Shown in pieces: positions 1-12,290 of a DNA stretch of 64,000 nucleotides. The DNA is from Membranipora membranacea (taxonomy: Eukaryota; Bryozoa; Gymnolaemata; Cheilostomatida; Membraniporidae). The notes under the pieces were generated by a model. It did not search any database and had not been told where the DNA came from. It worked only from the letters and a program-made list of their open reading frames with translations. The stretch is taken from assembly GCA_914767715.1 (NCBI GenBank), contig OU612075.1, positions 19,408,001 to 19,472,000 on the forward strand, given 5' to 3'. Both the position numbers and the translations under genes were made by a program. The first letter of the stretch is position 1. Each line of letters starts with the position of its first letter.

Positions 1-900
1 ATAAGTTTGAATTTGAGGTTTTGCAGAGATTTTTCAGAAAAAGTAATAATAGCACAGCTTCTGTTTCATAAATCATATAATTCGATGTATATCAAGATAT
101 TCTAGCCTATGTGATAATATTTCAAAGCACATACCATAATTTGATTTATTTATATTATTGGTAAATTAAGCCTGTTCAGTTCATCTTGACTATTGGCTCT
201 GAGGATTTGAAAACAAAATAAAGTCTATCTATAAATGATTTTTACTTTCTGTTCAGAAAATGCCTTATTAAAAAACATCCTACGGAAGAACTCTGTTAAA
301 AAAATTTGCCATCCTAAGTGTTGTCTTGCTGCCTCAGCAGACGGTTATTATCATTCAAAGTGTTGTTTGCATGTATTTCTATTTTTATTAAGTCAGTGTT
401 AGATAATTGAGGAATTACATTGATATAACCTTTGAACATGATGGGAATATTATTGCAATGATGTTATAAACATCGTGAAGAATAAATATTGTATTACCAA
501 GTAAAAGGTTACCGACTAGAAAACTGAAGATGATAATGATCTGTCATTGCATGGAATGAATACAAAACACATCAAGTGCTGGCTGACTTGAACAAGATGA
601 TATCTTGTGATTACACTCATGTTATATCCGGATCCATAGAGCATTATAGGCCTTCACAAGTAAACGCAATGCAGCATTTGTATCTCTTGCAGTATCTCTA
701 CAATTTTGAACTGATAGTTTAGATACAATAAACATTTTGAATCTTTTGGCAATCATTTTTAAATTGATGTACAAAACAGAGGTTCGCGGTTTACAAGAGA
801 TGTATAGTTGCTTTCTATCAGAATATGAAGCCGGTGCATAGGCACATAGATTGGATCCAAATATTCTCCAATTTCACACACATCGCATGCCCTGATATGA
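1..900. other. non-coding stretch, nothing recognised
   Basis: AT-rich sequence without a credible open frame, splice-flanked exon or clear repeat. I see no gene here. Confidence 0.5.
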
Positions 901-902
901 AT

Positions 903-1830
903 TCATGCATTAGTGGTAAAATACACAGTATGGCTGTTTGTGGAGCAATTACACCAGTATATAACTTTGGGTCGGTTATTGGATCTAGATAAAATTCTGG
1001 CATGCTTTAATGTTATGCATTGACTGACATCCCAGTAGCGACCTTTAAAAGCTTGTTGACAAATGTTTACAAGGAACGGCTGTAGCATTGCTAAACTTGT
1101 GGACCAATCAAAAATGAGAAATTGTTTCCAGCAATACATTACATCCATACATTGCCATATGCATGTTCAGGGTCAGATATGGTCCCCTAATCCATGGATA
1201 TAAATCAGCGGTCGCGTGTCTATATGGTGCGCACAACTCAGTGCTTGGCTTAGTTCGACCTCTTGGATAGTGAATTACACATCACACCTTTTCATGTTAT
1301 ATCCTTGCAGATAGATAATCATATTACAAGAAGCTGCACACTCACTGCAGAGACAAGACAACTCTTAAGTAATACAGTCAAAATTCTCAATTCTCTTAGC
1401 CTCTCAACTATTGCTGCAGCTATAGACTAATGAGTTTGCTATGCAGTTTCTACAGATTCAAGGTAACAGTGCACTTGGATGATGGGGGGGAGGTGTTTTT
1501 ATTTTGTTTGAAGAAAAGAGGTAGGAATAAAAAGCCGGAAATCACATAATTGCAATAAAGAGAGCTGTAAGTTGGAGGTGGCTCAACCTACATAGTGGTT
1601 GCTGACACATCAGCTAACATCTTAGCGCAAGCTTCTAACTAGTTTGAACCTAAAGTTATGTTCATGTATCCCAGACAATGCAACATAAACGCAGTCCGCG
1701 TCAATATTATTGAAGGTCTCCTTAAAACAAACTAATGTCACTGTGGTGGTATTATGTAACTATATACAATACATCTTACTCTGTATCAAGTCTCACTTAG
1801 CTAATGACCTTGTCTGGATCAGGAGAAGTC
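903..1830 (-). pseudogene. exon-less remnant of a fifth Frizzled-CRD-like gene copy (unit 0)
   Basis: Bases about 903-1215 are clearly related to 3425-3710, which is intron 2 of copy A. Both contain the phrase around TGACTGACRTCYCAGTARC and the phrase GTTCAGGGTCAGATATG. Bases about 1741-1830 match the sequence upstream of copy A at about 4918-5010 (TGGTGGTATTA, then AAGTCTCACTTA). The order agrees with a minus-strand copy, but no exon 1, 2 or 3 is visible between or beside these blocks. I infer a deleted family member. A shared dispersed repeat is the alternative. Confidence 0.5.
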
Positions 1831-2523
1831 AGTATCTGAACTTGGTAACATACAAGCTGCTTATCATCTATTAACTACATCAATTAATGCTGGTATTTGG
1901 TTTGGTGTTTGACGACAACCTAGATTATAGTCTGATATCATCGAACTTCACTCTGAGGTTCATATTCAAAAATAGTGTCAACACAGGAAATAATCTTCAC
2001 TACAAATTTGCGTCTCTTCGTGTCAAACATACTCTATCACAGGAAGGGCTTGTGCTCCGCCTTCCCCAAATGTGTTACACATTATACTATGACAAGAGTA
2101 AGATAGGAGACAGAAAGGCTGTGTGGTGATGCAAGGGATTGTGGCCAACCTCACTTCGGGTTTATTAAATTTGTCAGAATTTTCATTATTGTTGTATCAA
2201 ATAGGCCTGTATGATAAACGCTGTATATGTGTTTATTGTTTGTAGGATTGGAGAGATAAAATATAACTTGTTTATAAGATAACTGTCAGCAGTTACCACT
2301 AATGATCGAAACAGAAAGAAACAAAACGTTGGTAAGTTACAAATTACAGATAGAATGGAGAAATTAAAGCGGATATAAATAGTGATGATAATAACAGGAA
2401 TTTGTTTGCAGCGTAGTAGGATTTTAAAAAAACATTTTCCTCCAGAATTTTGCCAAAATTCACCAAAGTTCATCCATGCTTCGAGAGGAGAGGCATTACC
2501 GATTGATAAAGTTGAGTTCAGAT

Positions 2524-4339
2524 CTATTCTATGCCAAATTCCTGTTTCATTCTGGCCCATGCCTCAGGGTTCATATCTTCGGGGATCGGAATATTCATTG
2601 AGTTATACATTTCTCTCATCTGATTCATTGAATTCATCTCGGCGGCCATATCAGGACCGTCCTGCGACATCCCTGGGCCAAATTGCTGTTGCATGTTGAC
2701 CAAATCTTGAGGGCTTAAGCCCTCAGGAAGTGAAATACCCGGACCTGCCCCCAAGTTCATCAGCGCTTCAAGGTTGACCCCTTCTGGCAGGCCCTGCATC
2801 ATCCCAGGGCCAAATTGCTGTTGCATGATGGTCAAAGCTTCTGCGTCAAATCCCTCAGGAAGAGGAATACCCAATGAGGTGGCCAGCTCCATCATTTGGT
2901 TTATCGAATCCATCATGGCGCTCATATCAGTTTGGTTGGCCATGTTGGCAGTGATTTTCTCCATAGCTTCTTTTGCTGCAAGTAACTCGCCCACTGTCAT
3001 GTTGGAATTAGCCAGCTCTGCAGCAATGGGTATGACATCAGGTTTGGCCAGAGCGTGTTGCAGCAGCTTATCGTAAGGAAGGCATTGAGATCTCCCGTTG
3101 GATGATTTGAAAGTGTTGCATCTGAGCTTTGATGTCCATTCTCTCCAGCCCCTCAAAGCCATTATTTCAGATTCACTCACTTCATTCTACAAACAATATT
3201 GATGCCAAAGAAATGATTGAATGTTTTGATCGATTACAATTACAGAGAGTATGATATGAAAAAATTGAGGATGGATTGAAATCACTGTAAAAAAATTAAA
3301 TTGCTTTGGCTATTGTCCATCTTATATGCCGATCAAACACCCTGCTACACCACATATAGGGCTGAAGGATTTATACATGGCATCGACCTGTTATTGATAT
3401 TGATATGAATTGATGGTTGGTGATAAAATGCACTGTATGGCTATTTGTGGAGAATATAAAATCAGTATATTATAGCTTCATATCAGTAATTGGATCTGGC
3501 AGCTTTAACGTTATGCCTTGACTGACGTCTCAGTAACAACCTTTAAAAACTCATGGCAAACTACTTGACATAGGGTGACAAGTTGTCTGTAGAATTACTG
3601 AACTTTTGGACTACTCAAAGATGAGAAAATGTTTTCAGCCACCATACATTAATTTCCATTTGCTTGTTCAGGGTCAGATATGTTCCTCTAGTCCATGAAT
3701 ATGTATCAGTGGTTATCGACTGTTGGGCTGGAATGAGTCTATTCCTTAGTGTGAAACCATGGTTAGTTGACATGTCATGTCTTTGGTTGGGAGAAGAATT
3801 TGGGTTCCCATTAAAAGTAATCCAATCGCTGATATTATCCTCTGGGAAATCAGTGTTAAGCTTACCACAAACTGTTTGCATGCTTCTTTACATGGTCGCA
3901 CATCGTAGCTGATTCCCCGGACACATTTTGGTGCGAGAGCATAGCACAGATAGGGAATATGGATAGGACTAGTACCAGGAGATAAATTGTCGAATTGTCT
4001 TACTTCATGAATCTCTGCGCTCACTGCAATCTGTTCTGTTTCATTGAGGCTAGTCAATACGTAACCATATCCTGAGAAAAAACGAATATATATTTTTTGC
4101 ATGTTTCTCCGAGAGTGCAAGTAACTCATGTAGGTCAGTTGGGAAGGTCATAGAAAATGTATAGAAAAATGAACAAAATATTGGGAGATATATTTTTTTT
4201 AAAACTCACCCTGGCATATTGGGATAACCAGTGGGTGGCAGTCACGTATGTTAGGTTTACTAAGAACGGTCTTCAATCTAGAACTCTGTACCACAGCGAT
4301 GCCACATAAGGCTAATAATAAGCCTACTTTAATACTCAT
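2524..4339 (-). CDS. secreted Frizzled-CRD-like protein with Met/Gln-rich repeat tail, copy A (intact)
   Basis: Three exons, 4339-4210, 4071-3866 and 3186-2524, with GT-AG borders and matching phases (1, then 0), give 332 residues. Residues 1-20 are a signal peptide. Residues 34-147 follow the Frizzled CRD: C34 and C42 (CHPLVIPIC), C86 and C93 (LCYALAPKC), C104 and C108 (PCKEAC), C135 and C147 (LRCN...QC). These correspond to Frizzled C1, C2, C4, C5, C6, C7, C9 and C10. The C3 and C8 positions have no cysteine. An NET glycosylation sequon lies at 53-55. The tail has two units of about 44 residues with LPEG and MQQQFGPG motifs and no cysteine, and no membrane segment was seen, so secretion is likely. 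Frizzled CRDs bind Wnt or lipid, but the ligand here is unknown. The extended tail is not typical of sFRP or Frizzled proteins. Confidence 0.82.
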
Positions 4340-4410
4340 TGCTGTAAGTTTCCACGTGCTGGCTCTTTAATAGCTCCCAGTTGTGATGACTACTGGTCAT
4401 GTGTCTGTGA

Positions 4411-4417
4411 TTTTATA
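4411..4417 (-). promoter_or_regulatory. TATA box of copy A
   Basis: TATAAAA on the minus strand lies 72 bp upstream of the copy A ATG. The context CTATAAAATCAC is identical in copy C (11899-11905). The transcription start is expected about 30 bp downstream, near 4385. Confidence 0.6.
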
Positions 4418-5580
4418 GTTGATGAAATCAAGCATAATGGGTAACAGGCCTGTTACAGTCACGTTCACGTATTCTTAATAACCTCCGGGGCAAGTCTTGA
4501 TTTAGTTTTGTGATAACAGATCAGTGGGTAGATGTCATCCATGAGCCTCCATATTATAGACAAGACGGACAGATATGGTCATAACCCTCATAACCATACT
4601 ATGTAGAGGTACATAGGATGGCAGATCCAATATCTAGATGGTGGTATTATATAACAAAGGAGCAATGTTTCGTCGTTTATATATATGTGCTATTATAATT
4701 CCTTCGAGGAAGTGCTGATTTAATTTGTGATTACAGATCAATGTACCCATGTGTTGCATTTAATCTGGTTCCACATCAAATGTGACATCAGCCTAATGGG
4801 TGCAACATAAATTGATGCTATCTTAGTGTGACCCTCCACCATGTCTGAGACCAGACATGGAGACCAGACATGGACCTGTCCCTCATAATACTAGTTAGAG
4901 GCATACCCGATGTCTAGATGGTGGTATTACATAACAATGGAGCAGTCTCTTGTCGTTTGAACTTATGTGCTATTATACAAGTCTCACTTAATGACCTGGG
5001 TCCTTATCGGCTCCCATCACTGTCTTAAGTTTGAATGACTGAATCAACTTGGTGACTTACTATCTTTTAATCGCTTTAACACGCTGGTCATTGAATTCCA
5101 TATCTGGAATAGCATCATTAGCTTTCTTTTGCAGAACAAAGGGCTTGCAAAAATAGCCAGTCCCTAGTAGCAATCTAGAAATGCCCTAATCATCGACACT
5201 GTAGGGGTATAATTACTGTATGCAACATTGTAAACGAGACAATTTCTCAGGCTAATTATTCATGCTACTAGGGACAGCCAATCAGATAACAGTCAGATGG
5301 GTCCCTGTGTTTAGTGTCCTAACCTTATAACGCTATGATACTATTTCCATTCTAAGAGAAGAATCTAATTCAGTGACGCTGGTGTATAGGCTAAGTGATG
5401 CCGGAAACCTATAGTGCGTACATGAAGATTTTCGACCTTTACCAAGAGCTCCCTATGTGGGTATCTGTGCCTTCAATAGACTTGATATACCCCATATCCC
5501 TTTTAAGTATATATATCTCAAGTCTATGGTGCCATCACTGAAACTGTGCAATGGAGAAATGTATAAAGATACATATTACC
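4418..5580. other. intergenic sequence upstream of copy A with internal duplications
   Basis: No gene seen. Two related blocks occur (about 4600-4700 and about 4890-4985, both with TGGTGGTATTA and TGTGCTATTATA). The block at about 4700-4850 recurs upstream of copy B at about 8455-8650 (GAAGTGCTGATTTAATTTG), so upstream DNA was copied along with the genes. Confidence 0.5.
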
Positions 5581-5584
5581 ATGT

Positions 5585-5661
5585 TGACATCGCCTGCACC
5601 CAGGATTGATCCAGCGATGTTGTGATCAGCAGTCCAGGACCTTAACCACTACGCCACTGAA
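5585..5661 (-). repeat. tRNA-Ser-like SINE head or tRNA pseudogene
   Basis: On the minus strand an A-box-like stretch TGGCGTAGTGGTTAAGG (5656-5640) is followed by TGGACTGCTGATC and a degenerate B box GGATCAATCC (5612-5603). The order and wording resemble tRNA-Ser. The anticodon arm and B box are diverged, so it is unlikely to be a working tRNA. Confidence 0.5.
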
Positions 5662-6790
5662 TTTATAAGTCTGCAAGGGAAATCAAGACTATAGTCTGAT
5701 AAAAAACTTTGTATTTTAACTACACGTAAAAATGGGAGTTGCCTTCATTTATGTGTGGTGGGGCAACTCCAAAGCGTTATATATGATGGCTATTAGAATT
5801 TGACTAATATTCAATATAGCAGTATGGCATATACTATGGCAATATCCATTTTGATGTAAAATGATCTTGAGATCCAATATGGGAGCCCAGAACAGCTACT
5901 TTGCCGATAAAAGTTTTTGTATCTCAGGGAATGGGGGTTATCATGTAATAAGTTTGAATGTTATGGTACTTTGTGTAGTTTTTGCATGAATGAATTCAAT
6001 ATTTTACAGCGGCTTAGCAATAAATAGGTTCAGTAGCTCTGTTTCAAGCGTACTCGAACCCGACCTGGCCCAGTCCTGAAAGATAGCCAAAACCCGGAAA
6101 CCCGACCCGGTTCCGGTTTTGTGAACCCGTTCCAGCCTTAGTTGTTATACTCGTATCTCATCAATAGAATTGTGAAAAAAAAAATGAAAACACTTCGATT
6201 CATAAAGTTTTACAGAGACATTAAGCTTTAAGGTCTCCTAGCAGGATTCCATACAAGACAAATCAGCAACACCATGACTTATGCTTAGTTATAAGTCAAT
6301 AGGAACTCAGTATGAATGGTATATATAATCATGAGGAAACAACACGCATCATCAAAAGCCTTCATCAACTGAGGCATGATTTTGAGGCTGCGGCTAGACA
6401 TTGGTGTATTTGAGCAGCTGCCAAGGGGCCTTTATTTGTTCAAATGCAATGAAAGTTTATACAGGTAAATAAAAGACTCACATGGTGTTGCTGATTTGTC
6501 TCGTATGGTGAACCCTGCTTGGGGACCTTTAAGAGGTCTGTTCCCCTAATCAAGCAGCAGCAGTATATGCGTTTCAGGTATTATGGCGTCTCAAGAGTAT
6601 GTCTTTTACAATTTATCTTTAATCTTAAATTTATTATTATAACACTGAAGTATGAACAACGACCAGTTGCAGCGACTTTATTGTTTATAAGATCTGAGAC
6701 AAAATAAGAATAATAAAACTATAGTTTAGTAGTCAGCACTAACTAAGAGACAATCAAAGAGGATATATTATCACTTAGTAGTTTAAAAAA
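5662..6790. other. non-coding stretch
   Basis: No gene recognised. A GC-richer patch at about 6050-6130 carries CCCGACCYGG-type motifs. A similar CCGGGTTTGGGTC patch occurs at about 7677-7695, which suggests debris of one dispersed repeat. Confidence 0.4.
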
Positions 6791-6794
6791 AAGA

Positions 6795-7015
6795 GGGGGA
6801 GGCAAAAGCCAGAAGCAAGTCTGAAGCATCACCAGTAGGGTTGCTGTTAGCTCCTCTCCATGCAATTAAAGGCATACAATTGGCAAATGGAAATCCAATA
6901 GGAGCTGATTCTGATAAGGTTTTATCAATTATAGTGTTTTTAAGCCATTTTATTTAGCTCACTAGGGGAGGCAGTGCCTCCCTGCCTCCCCTAGAACTAC
7001 GGGCCTGCTCAAACA
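6795..7015 (+). repeat. dispersed repeat, copy 1
   Basis: About 210 bp recurs at 55270-55460. Both contain AGTCTGAAGCATC, then TTAGCTCCTCTC, then GGAGCTGATTCTG, and then a CTAGGGGA...GGGCCTGC ending. It is non-coding and the class is unknown. Confidence 0.6.
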
Positions 7016-7155
7016 AAAAAAAACAATCTAATACTCATAAACAGATGTGTGTAACAGTTGCATTGCAGGTATAACCTTTCAAACATGACATTTTTCTCTG
7101 CATTTAGTGGCAATTTAAGGAGTGATGTTTTATACAAACACTCTTTTCAGCATTG

Positions 7156-8321
7156 TCACCAATATTCAGGCCTGTCCATATAATCAGCCCAATCAGCCCA
7201 AACCCAATTTTCGATGATTGAATCTCCATACATTGAAGTATCACCCAATCCTAACCCAGCTAAATCAGCCCAGGAGTCGGAAGTGGGTTTGCTTGAATCA
7301 AGCTTGAATCTAGCATATTGCAGAAACTGATTGTAACGGAGGCATTGGTATCTCCTATTGGATGATTTGAAAGTGTTGCATTTAAGCTTAGATTTCATCT
7401 CTCTCCAGCGACTTAAAGCATTTCCTACCTCTGTACTCGCTTCGTTCTACAAGCAGAAAGGTGATAACATTATGTTATGAATATAAAAATAATTACGAAA
7501 AATTATTTTGTGATTATTTGATCATGTGTTCAATAATGTTGCTACAGAATCACCTAATAAGCCACTGAAAAATGTCTTTGTGGGTCTAGTATTGATAATA
7601 AGTATACCAGATAACAGGTGTATAATGATATTCTGTAAGGACTGGCATAGGTTTTTAACATGGCCTGCCCTACCGTGCCGGGTTTGGGTCGAGTCAGGTT
7701 CCAGCTTTGTTAATACCCGCTCACTAAGGCCTAGAGTCCTAGACAGTCATTTCACTTGTACTACCAATTGCTGTACATTGTTACTACTGGACAGGCAAGA
7801 CATGGATCAGCTGTCCTGAATCATTAAACCCACTAAAATTATTAAAATAAGTTTGGAGGAGTAGTTTGAAAAAAAGACAACTATCAGAAATACACATTGA
7901 CCATATCAACACATACTATGTGTACAATCCACGATCTTCACTGATAGAAAGACCAAACAAAATATTAGCAGAATCTCCACATTACACATGGACCAAACAC
8001 TGTGAAACACGAAACTTAGGGTTAAGGTCTTTAAACAATAGGAATTCAGACGGTATTACCTAAAGGGCTTAAAGAAGACAAGTCCTTATTGAGACCCATG
8101 ATTAGCTGATCACAAAAAAGAAATATCTTTGTTGGGGTAAAATGTAGGTGGATTAGGGGACGATGCTTGCCACTTTGGCCGGTCCCTGGCCGGTCACCTT
8201 GGCATACTGGGACTTTCAGCGTATGGCAGTTACGCAAGGGAGTACTGAGTATCGTCGACCCAGAACCCATAACTGCTGTGAAGCCACAAAAAGCTCATAG
8301 TAAGCTTGGGTTGTTATTCAT
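7156..8321 (-). pseudogene. Frizzled-CRD-like copy B, disrupted
   Basis: Exon 1 (8321-8198) aligns with copy A exon 1 and keeps the CRD start (RNCHTLKVPVC) and a GT donor. A leucine codon of the signal peptide is replaced by TGA. No counterpart of exon 2 is visible between 7450 and 8190, so four CRD cysteines are lost. Exon 3 (7446-7156) is open and has the LKCNTFKSS and QC segment, but its tail is short (96 residues in the exon) and rich in Trp and Asp, unlike the Met/Gln tails of A and C. The upstream TATA box of A and C is also gone. If exon 3 is still used it would be from another start. Confidence 0.72.
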
Positions 8322-9495
8322 CTCTGCAGCTCTTCAACTGCTGACTTTCTGATGGGCTCTTTAGGTTGTACAGATTGATGAGCATGTGTCTGCCATTTGT
8401 TAGACCTCGAGGTACCAGGACTAAAACTGTTACCCGCACCCGGTATCCGTAATAACGCCAAAGAAGTGCTGATTTAATTTGTGATTACAGATCAACGTAC
8501 CATGTGTTGCATTTGATCTGGCTCCACATCAAATGTGACAGCAGCCCATAGTGCTATATGACAAACCACTGTGGTTCATATAATCTGGTTCCACAGTAAA
8601 TGAGACATGAGCATAATGGGTGCAATGGAAGCTGACACTATCTTTGTGTGACCTTTTTAAAATTTTGTAAAGCAGCTTTCCTGGGTGTTTACAGAGCGTT
8701 ACTAGGGCGTCGGTGAATCATGAACATTTAAGCTGCCAGAATTTTAGCTAGTTCCAGCTACTGACACCAAGTTATATACTGATGTCATTTTCTCATTTGC
8801 CAAGTCATTTTATTACTGTGTCAAGTTTTCTTGCTGAAGACCAAACAATCTATGCAGTACTTTGTCAGTGAGCCAACCTTTCCATCCAAGAGAGGGTTTC
8901 TCTGATCCTGATATAAAGAGCTAGCTGTTCTTCACTTTGCAAAGGAACTTATAACAAATATAGTATGCTAGCCGTTCACTCAGGATCTGAGTGAGCAGTA
9001 ATGCTACCCATTTTGGAATTACTGTTATACTTGTAAGCATTTGATCCAAATTTTACCTAGCCTGACTCATTTGCATTATATTTATTGAGAGAGGGCCTCA
9101 GTTGAGGGATGGGAAAGCGGCCGACATTTCTTGGACTTAAATGTATTGATAAACAACAACTGGGAGTTTCCTTCTCAAGTGAACTCATTTCTCTGGGAAC
9201 AAAACGACCTTATGCCAAAATACAAGTCAGGATTATATTGTTGTTAAATGGATTTATTGATTGACTGATCGAGAAATACTAAACAAAAAACAGATATAAA
9301 TGAATGCATACATCTACCGTTTACAAACATAAACATCCACACAACATGTACGTACACTACAACACAAGTTATTAGAGTGCGTATTTTAGTCTCAAATAAT
9401 AAAATCAATCGGTCTAACTATATTCAATGCTTTGTATGTCAACTTGCACCATCAAGGAGTTCATTTGACTTTACATTCTCCTGTTGATTGAAGCT
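8322..9495. other. intergenic, copy B upstream and copy C downstream
   Basis: No gene. Bases about 8455-8650 are related to about 4705-4850 upstream of copy A. The remainder shows no recognisable feature. Confidence 0.5.
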
Positions 9496-11825
9496 TTAAT
9501 GAGAGCCCTGACCTGCTCCTGAGTTCAGCAGTGTCTGTAGGTCGAATCCTTCTGGGAGGCCCTGCATAATCTCTGGGCCAAATTGCTGTTGCATGTTGGC
9601 CAGATCTTGAGGGCTAAAGCCCTCAGGAAGTGAAATACCTGGGCCTACCCCTGAGTTCATCAGCACGTCGAGGTCGACCCCTTCTGGGAGGCCCTGAACC
9701 ATCCCAGGTCCAAATTGCTGCTGCATGTTGGTCAAAGCTTCAGGGTCAAAACCCTCTGGAAGAGGAATACCCATTGAATTCGCTAGCTCTATCATTTGGT
9801 TCATGGAATCCATCATGGCGCTCATATCAGTTTGGCTGGCCATGTTGGCAGCTATCTCTGCCATAGCTTCATTCGCTGCAAGTAACTGGTCAATTGTCAT
9901 GTTGGAATTAGCCAGCTCTGCAGGAATTACGCTCTCTCCCACACCTAACCCAGCCAACTCACTCAATGAGATATCTTCAGGGACTTGATTGTAATTACCG
10001 GAGTTAACGGGTATGACATCAGGTTTGGCCTGAGCGTATTGCAGCAGATCATTGTAAGGGAGGCATTGTGATCTCCCTTTGGACGATTTGAAAGTGTTGC
10101 ATCTGAGTTTCGATGTCCACCCTGTCCAGCGTCTCAAAGCCATTATTTCAGATTCACTCGCTTCACTCTACAAACAGAAAGCAATCAAAATATATAATTC
10201 GATCATTGGATAAAATCAATTTACAATGAACAAATTCAATATTATACCTTGAAACTTGTACAGTATGTTATTCACAAAATCACAAGCAGCATTGTAAGCG
10301 CAAACAGATCAAAGCCAGCCCATAAAGTCCTTCCATTTATCAAAAGTTAAGCAATGCCAAGGTCAAAGGTACTTCTTCCCACCCACCAATCAGAGCCATC
10401 ACATTGGCTACTTTAAACATAGCCAACAGACTAATCAGAGCCATCACATTGGCTACTTTAAACTTAGACCTACTTTACAGACATGTACTTCCGATAACCA
10501 ATTATATTATTGACCCCGACAAGTAGAAAGTCAGCAACACTTTGGCAGTTAAAATAAAATAACACATGCGAAATTTCTTCCACAAATTTTAGAAATTAAG
10601 GAAAATAAAAATCCATAGATGCCCAAAAAAGGGGACGATCTGACTGTAAAGCAGAGAAATCAAGAATAAATAAAGATTAAAATGATTTGTGACAGTACAA
10701 ATGTAGTTCTTCCACCTCCAGGCAGGCTTTCTCTCACTAAACATTTTACATAGCTAGATCAAAACATTCTTCAGACGCTCAGATATATTGGTCTTTGCAG
10801 AGCATTCTCTGTATACGATTGAGAATTGTTGATAAAAATGTAAAAAAAAACTTGATATGCTGAAACCTTGCCTTGCATGTGAACCAAACACTCTGCCACA
10901 CTGCACTACTTGAGACAAAAAAACCACTGTTATTGACCTTGTTTTGCACAGAGGAGACAGATTCTTTGTGTGAATCATGATCAGTTGATTGTAGGGAGAA
11001 ATTTAGTCTCATATCTCTTAGGTTTGAGCCTGGATCCAACAAACTTAATTATACCGCAATCTTTCACTAAACTGTTGTTCTACTTACCACAAACTGTTTG
11101 CAGGCTTCTTTGCAGGGTCGGATATCATAATTAATTTCCTGGACACACTTTGGTGCAAGAGCGTAGCAGAGATAGGGAATATGGATAGGACTTGTACCAG
11201 GAGATAAATTGTCAAACTGTCTGACTTCATCAATATCTGCGCTCACTGCTATCTGTTCTCTCAGACTAAGGCGAGTATATGAGTAACCATAACCTGAAGA
11301 AAAGAGGATAAATCTTAAATTTTGTGCCTGTATTTCAAAAGGTTGCAAGTAACTTACACAAAGAAGTTTTAAAGATTGTATAAAGACAATCAGTTTGTTT
11401 TGGCAGAAGGTGGATTAATCTTAATTTTTGTGCCTGTATCTCTGCAAGTGTCTAAGTAACTTATCCAGGAAGGGTGTATAAAGAAGATCAAATGGTTTTG
11501 GGAATGTATAGTCTCAGCGCTCCGAAGGCTGCAATGTTAGTTAGTCGCATTACATTATCGATCACCATAGACCTACTAATAATAAATTAAATAAATTATT
11601 ATTAGTAAGTCTAAGTCGATCACTCAAAAATTGAGTGTTTGATAATGCAATGTCACATACACACTTTGCAGCTGTCTGAAATTCTTAGAACTCACCCTGG
11701 CAGACTGGAATCACCATTGGCTGGCAGTCACGTATATAAGGCTGCGTGAGCACACTCCTCAGTTCAGAACTCTGTACCGCCGCGACGCCACACAAGGCTA
11801 ATAGTAAGCCTACTTTTATATTCAT
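9496..11825 (-). CDS. secreted Frizzled-CRD-like protein with Met/Gln-rich repeat tail, copy C (intact)
   Basis: Exons 11825-11696 (130 nt), 11293-11088 (206 nt) and 10167-9496 (672 nt) have GT-AG borders in the same phases as copy A and give 335 residues. It has a signal peptide like that of copy A. The same eight CRD cysteines are present (RDCQPMVIPVC, LCYALAPKC, RPCKEAC, LRCN...QC) and the C3/C8 positions are again empty. The tail has an acidic insert (EDISLSELAGLGVGES) absent from A, then an NQTDMSAMMDS-like helix (SQTDMSAMMDSMNQM), then two near-perfect 44-residue units with LPEGF and MQQQFGP. Intron 1 holds an AT-rich palindrome. Conservation of reading frame, splice sites and promoter argues for a working gene. 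Confidence 0.83.
10389..10466. repeat. short direct duplication in copy C intron 2
   Basis: A segment of about 32 bp containing CCATCACATTGGCTACTTTA occurs twice, starting about 45 bp apart. It is intronic and non-coding. Confidence 0.75.
11531..11656. repeat. AT-rich inverted repeat (MITE-like) in copy C intron 1
   Basis: The core ACTAATAATA...TATTATTAGT forms a perfect 10-bp stem around an AT loop. Looser outer arms follow (GCATTACATTATCGATCA against TGATAATGCAATGTC). The structure suggests a small foldback element. Confidence 0.5.
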
Positions 11826-11898
11826 GGCTGTAGATTTACAAGTGCTGACTCTTCGATCACCTCAAAAGTTGTAATGACTACTGCTCATTCAGCAGTGA

Positions 11899-11905
11899 TT
11901 TTATA
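11899..11905 (-). promoter_or_regulatory. TATA box of copy C
   Basis: TATAAAA on the minus strand lies 74 bp upstream of the copy C ATG, in the same context (CTATAAAATCAC) and at nearly the same distance as in copy A. Confidence 0.6.
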
Positions 11906-11973
11906 GCTGATGAAGCCGAGTGGTATTTTTCAACACGTGCCAAGTTATCACACTTTCACTGTGGGTGATACAA

Positions 11974-12290
11974 TCAGTTTTTGAGTGGAGTAAGGTTTTT
12001 AAATACTGGTGGTACCTGCACGGTAGAAAACTAGGTGTGGTGGGAGAGATTTTGACTTTTTACAGCCCCTAGGCTTTAGCAATTTTTGGGTGGAGCAAGG
12101 TTTTTAAAAACTGGTGGTACCTTTAGATTAGAAAATTAGGTGTGATGCAGAGAGATTTTGACTTTTTACAGCCCCTAGGCTTTAGCAATTTTTGGGTGGA
12201 GCAAGGTTTTTAAAAACTGGTGGTACCTTTAGATTAGAAAATTAGGTGTGATGCAGAGAGATTTTGACTTTTTACAGACCCTAGGCTTAG
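11974..12290. repeat. tandem repeat, about 106-bp unit, three copies
   Basis: Units begin with TTTTTGRGTGGAGYAAGG at about 11978, 12083 and 12189 and contain GGTGGTACC and TTTTGACTTTTTACAG. The last two units are nearly identical and the first is diverged. Confidence 0.85.

Noticed and set aside
3664-3912. Plus-strand frame over copy A exon 2
   Set aside because: It is antisense to the CRD exon, whose splice sites and cysteines are on the minus strand.
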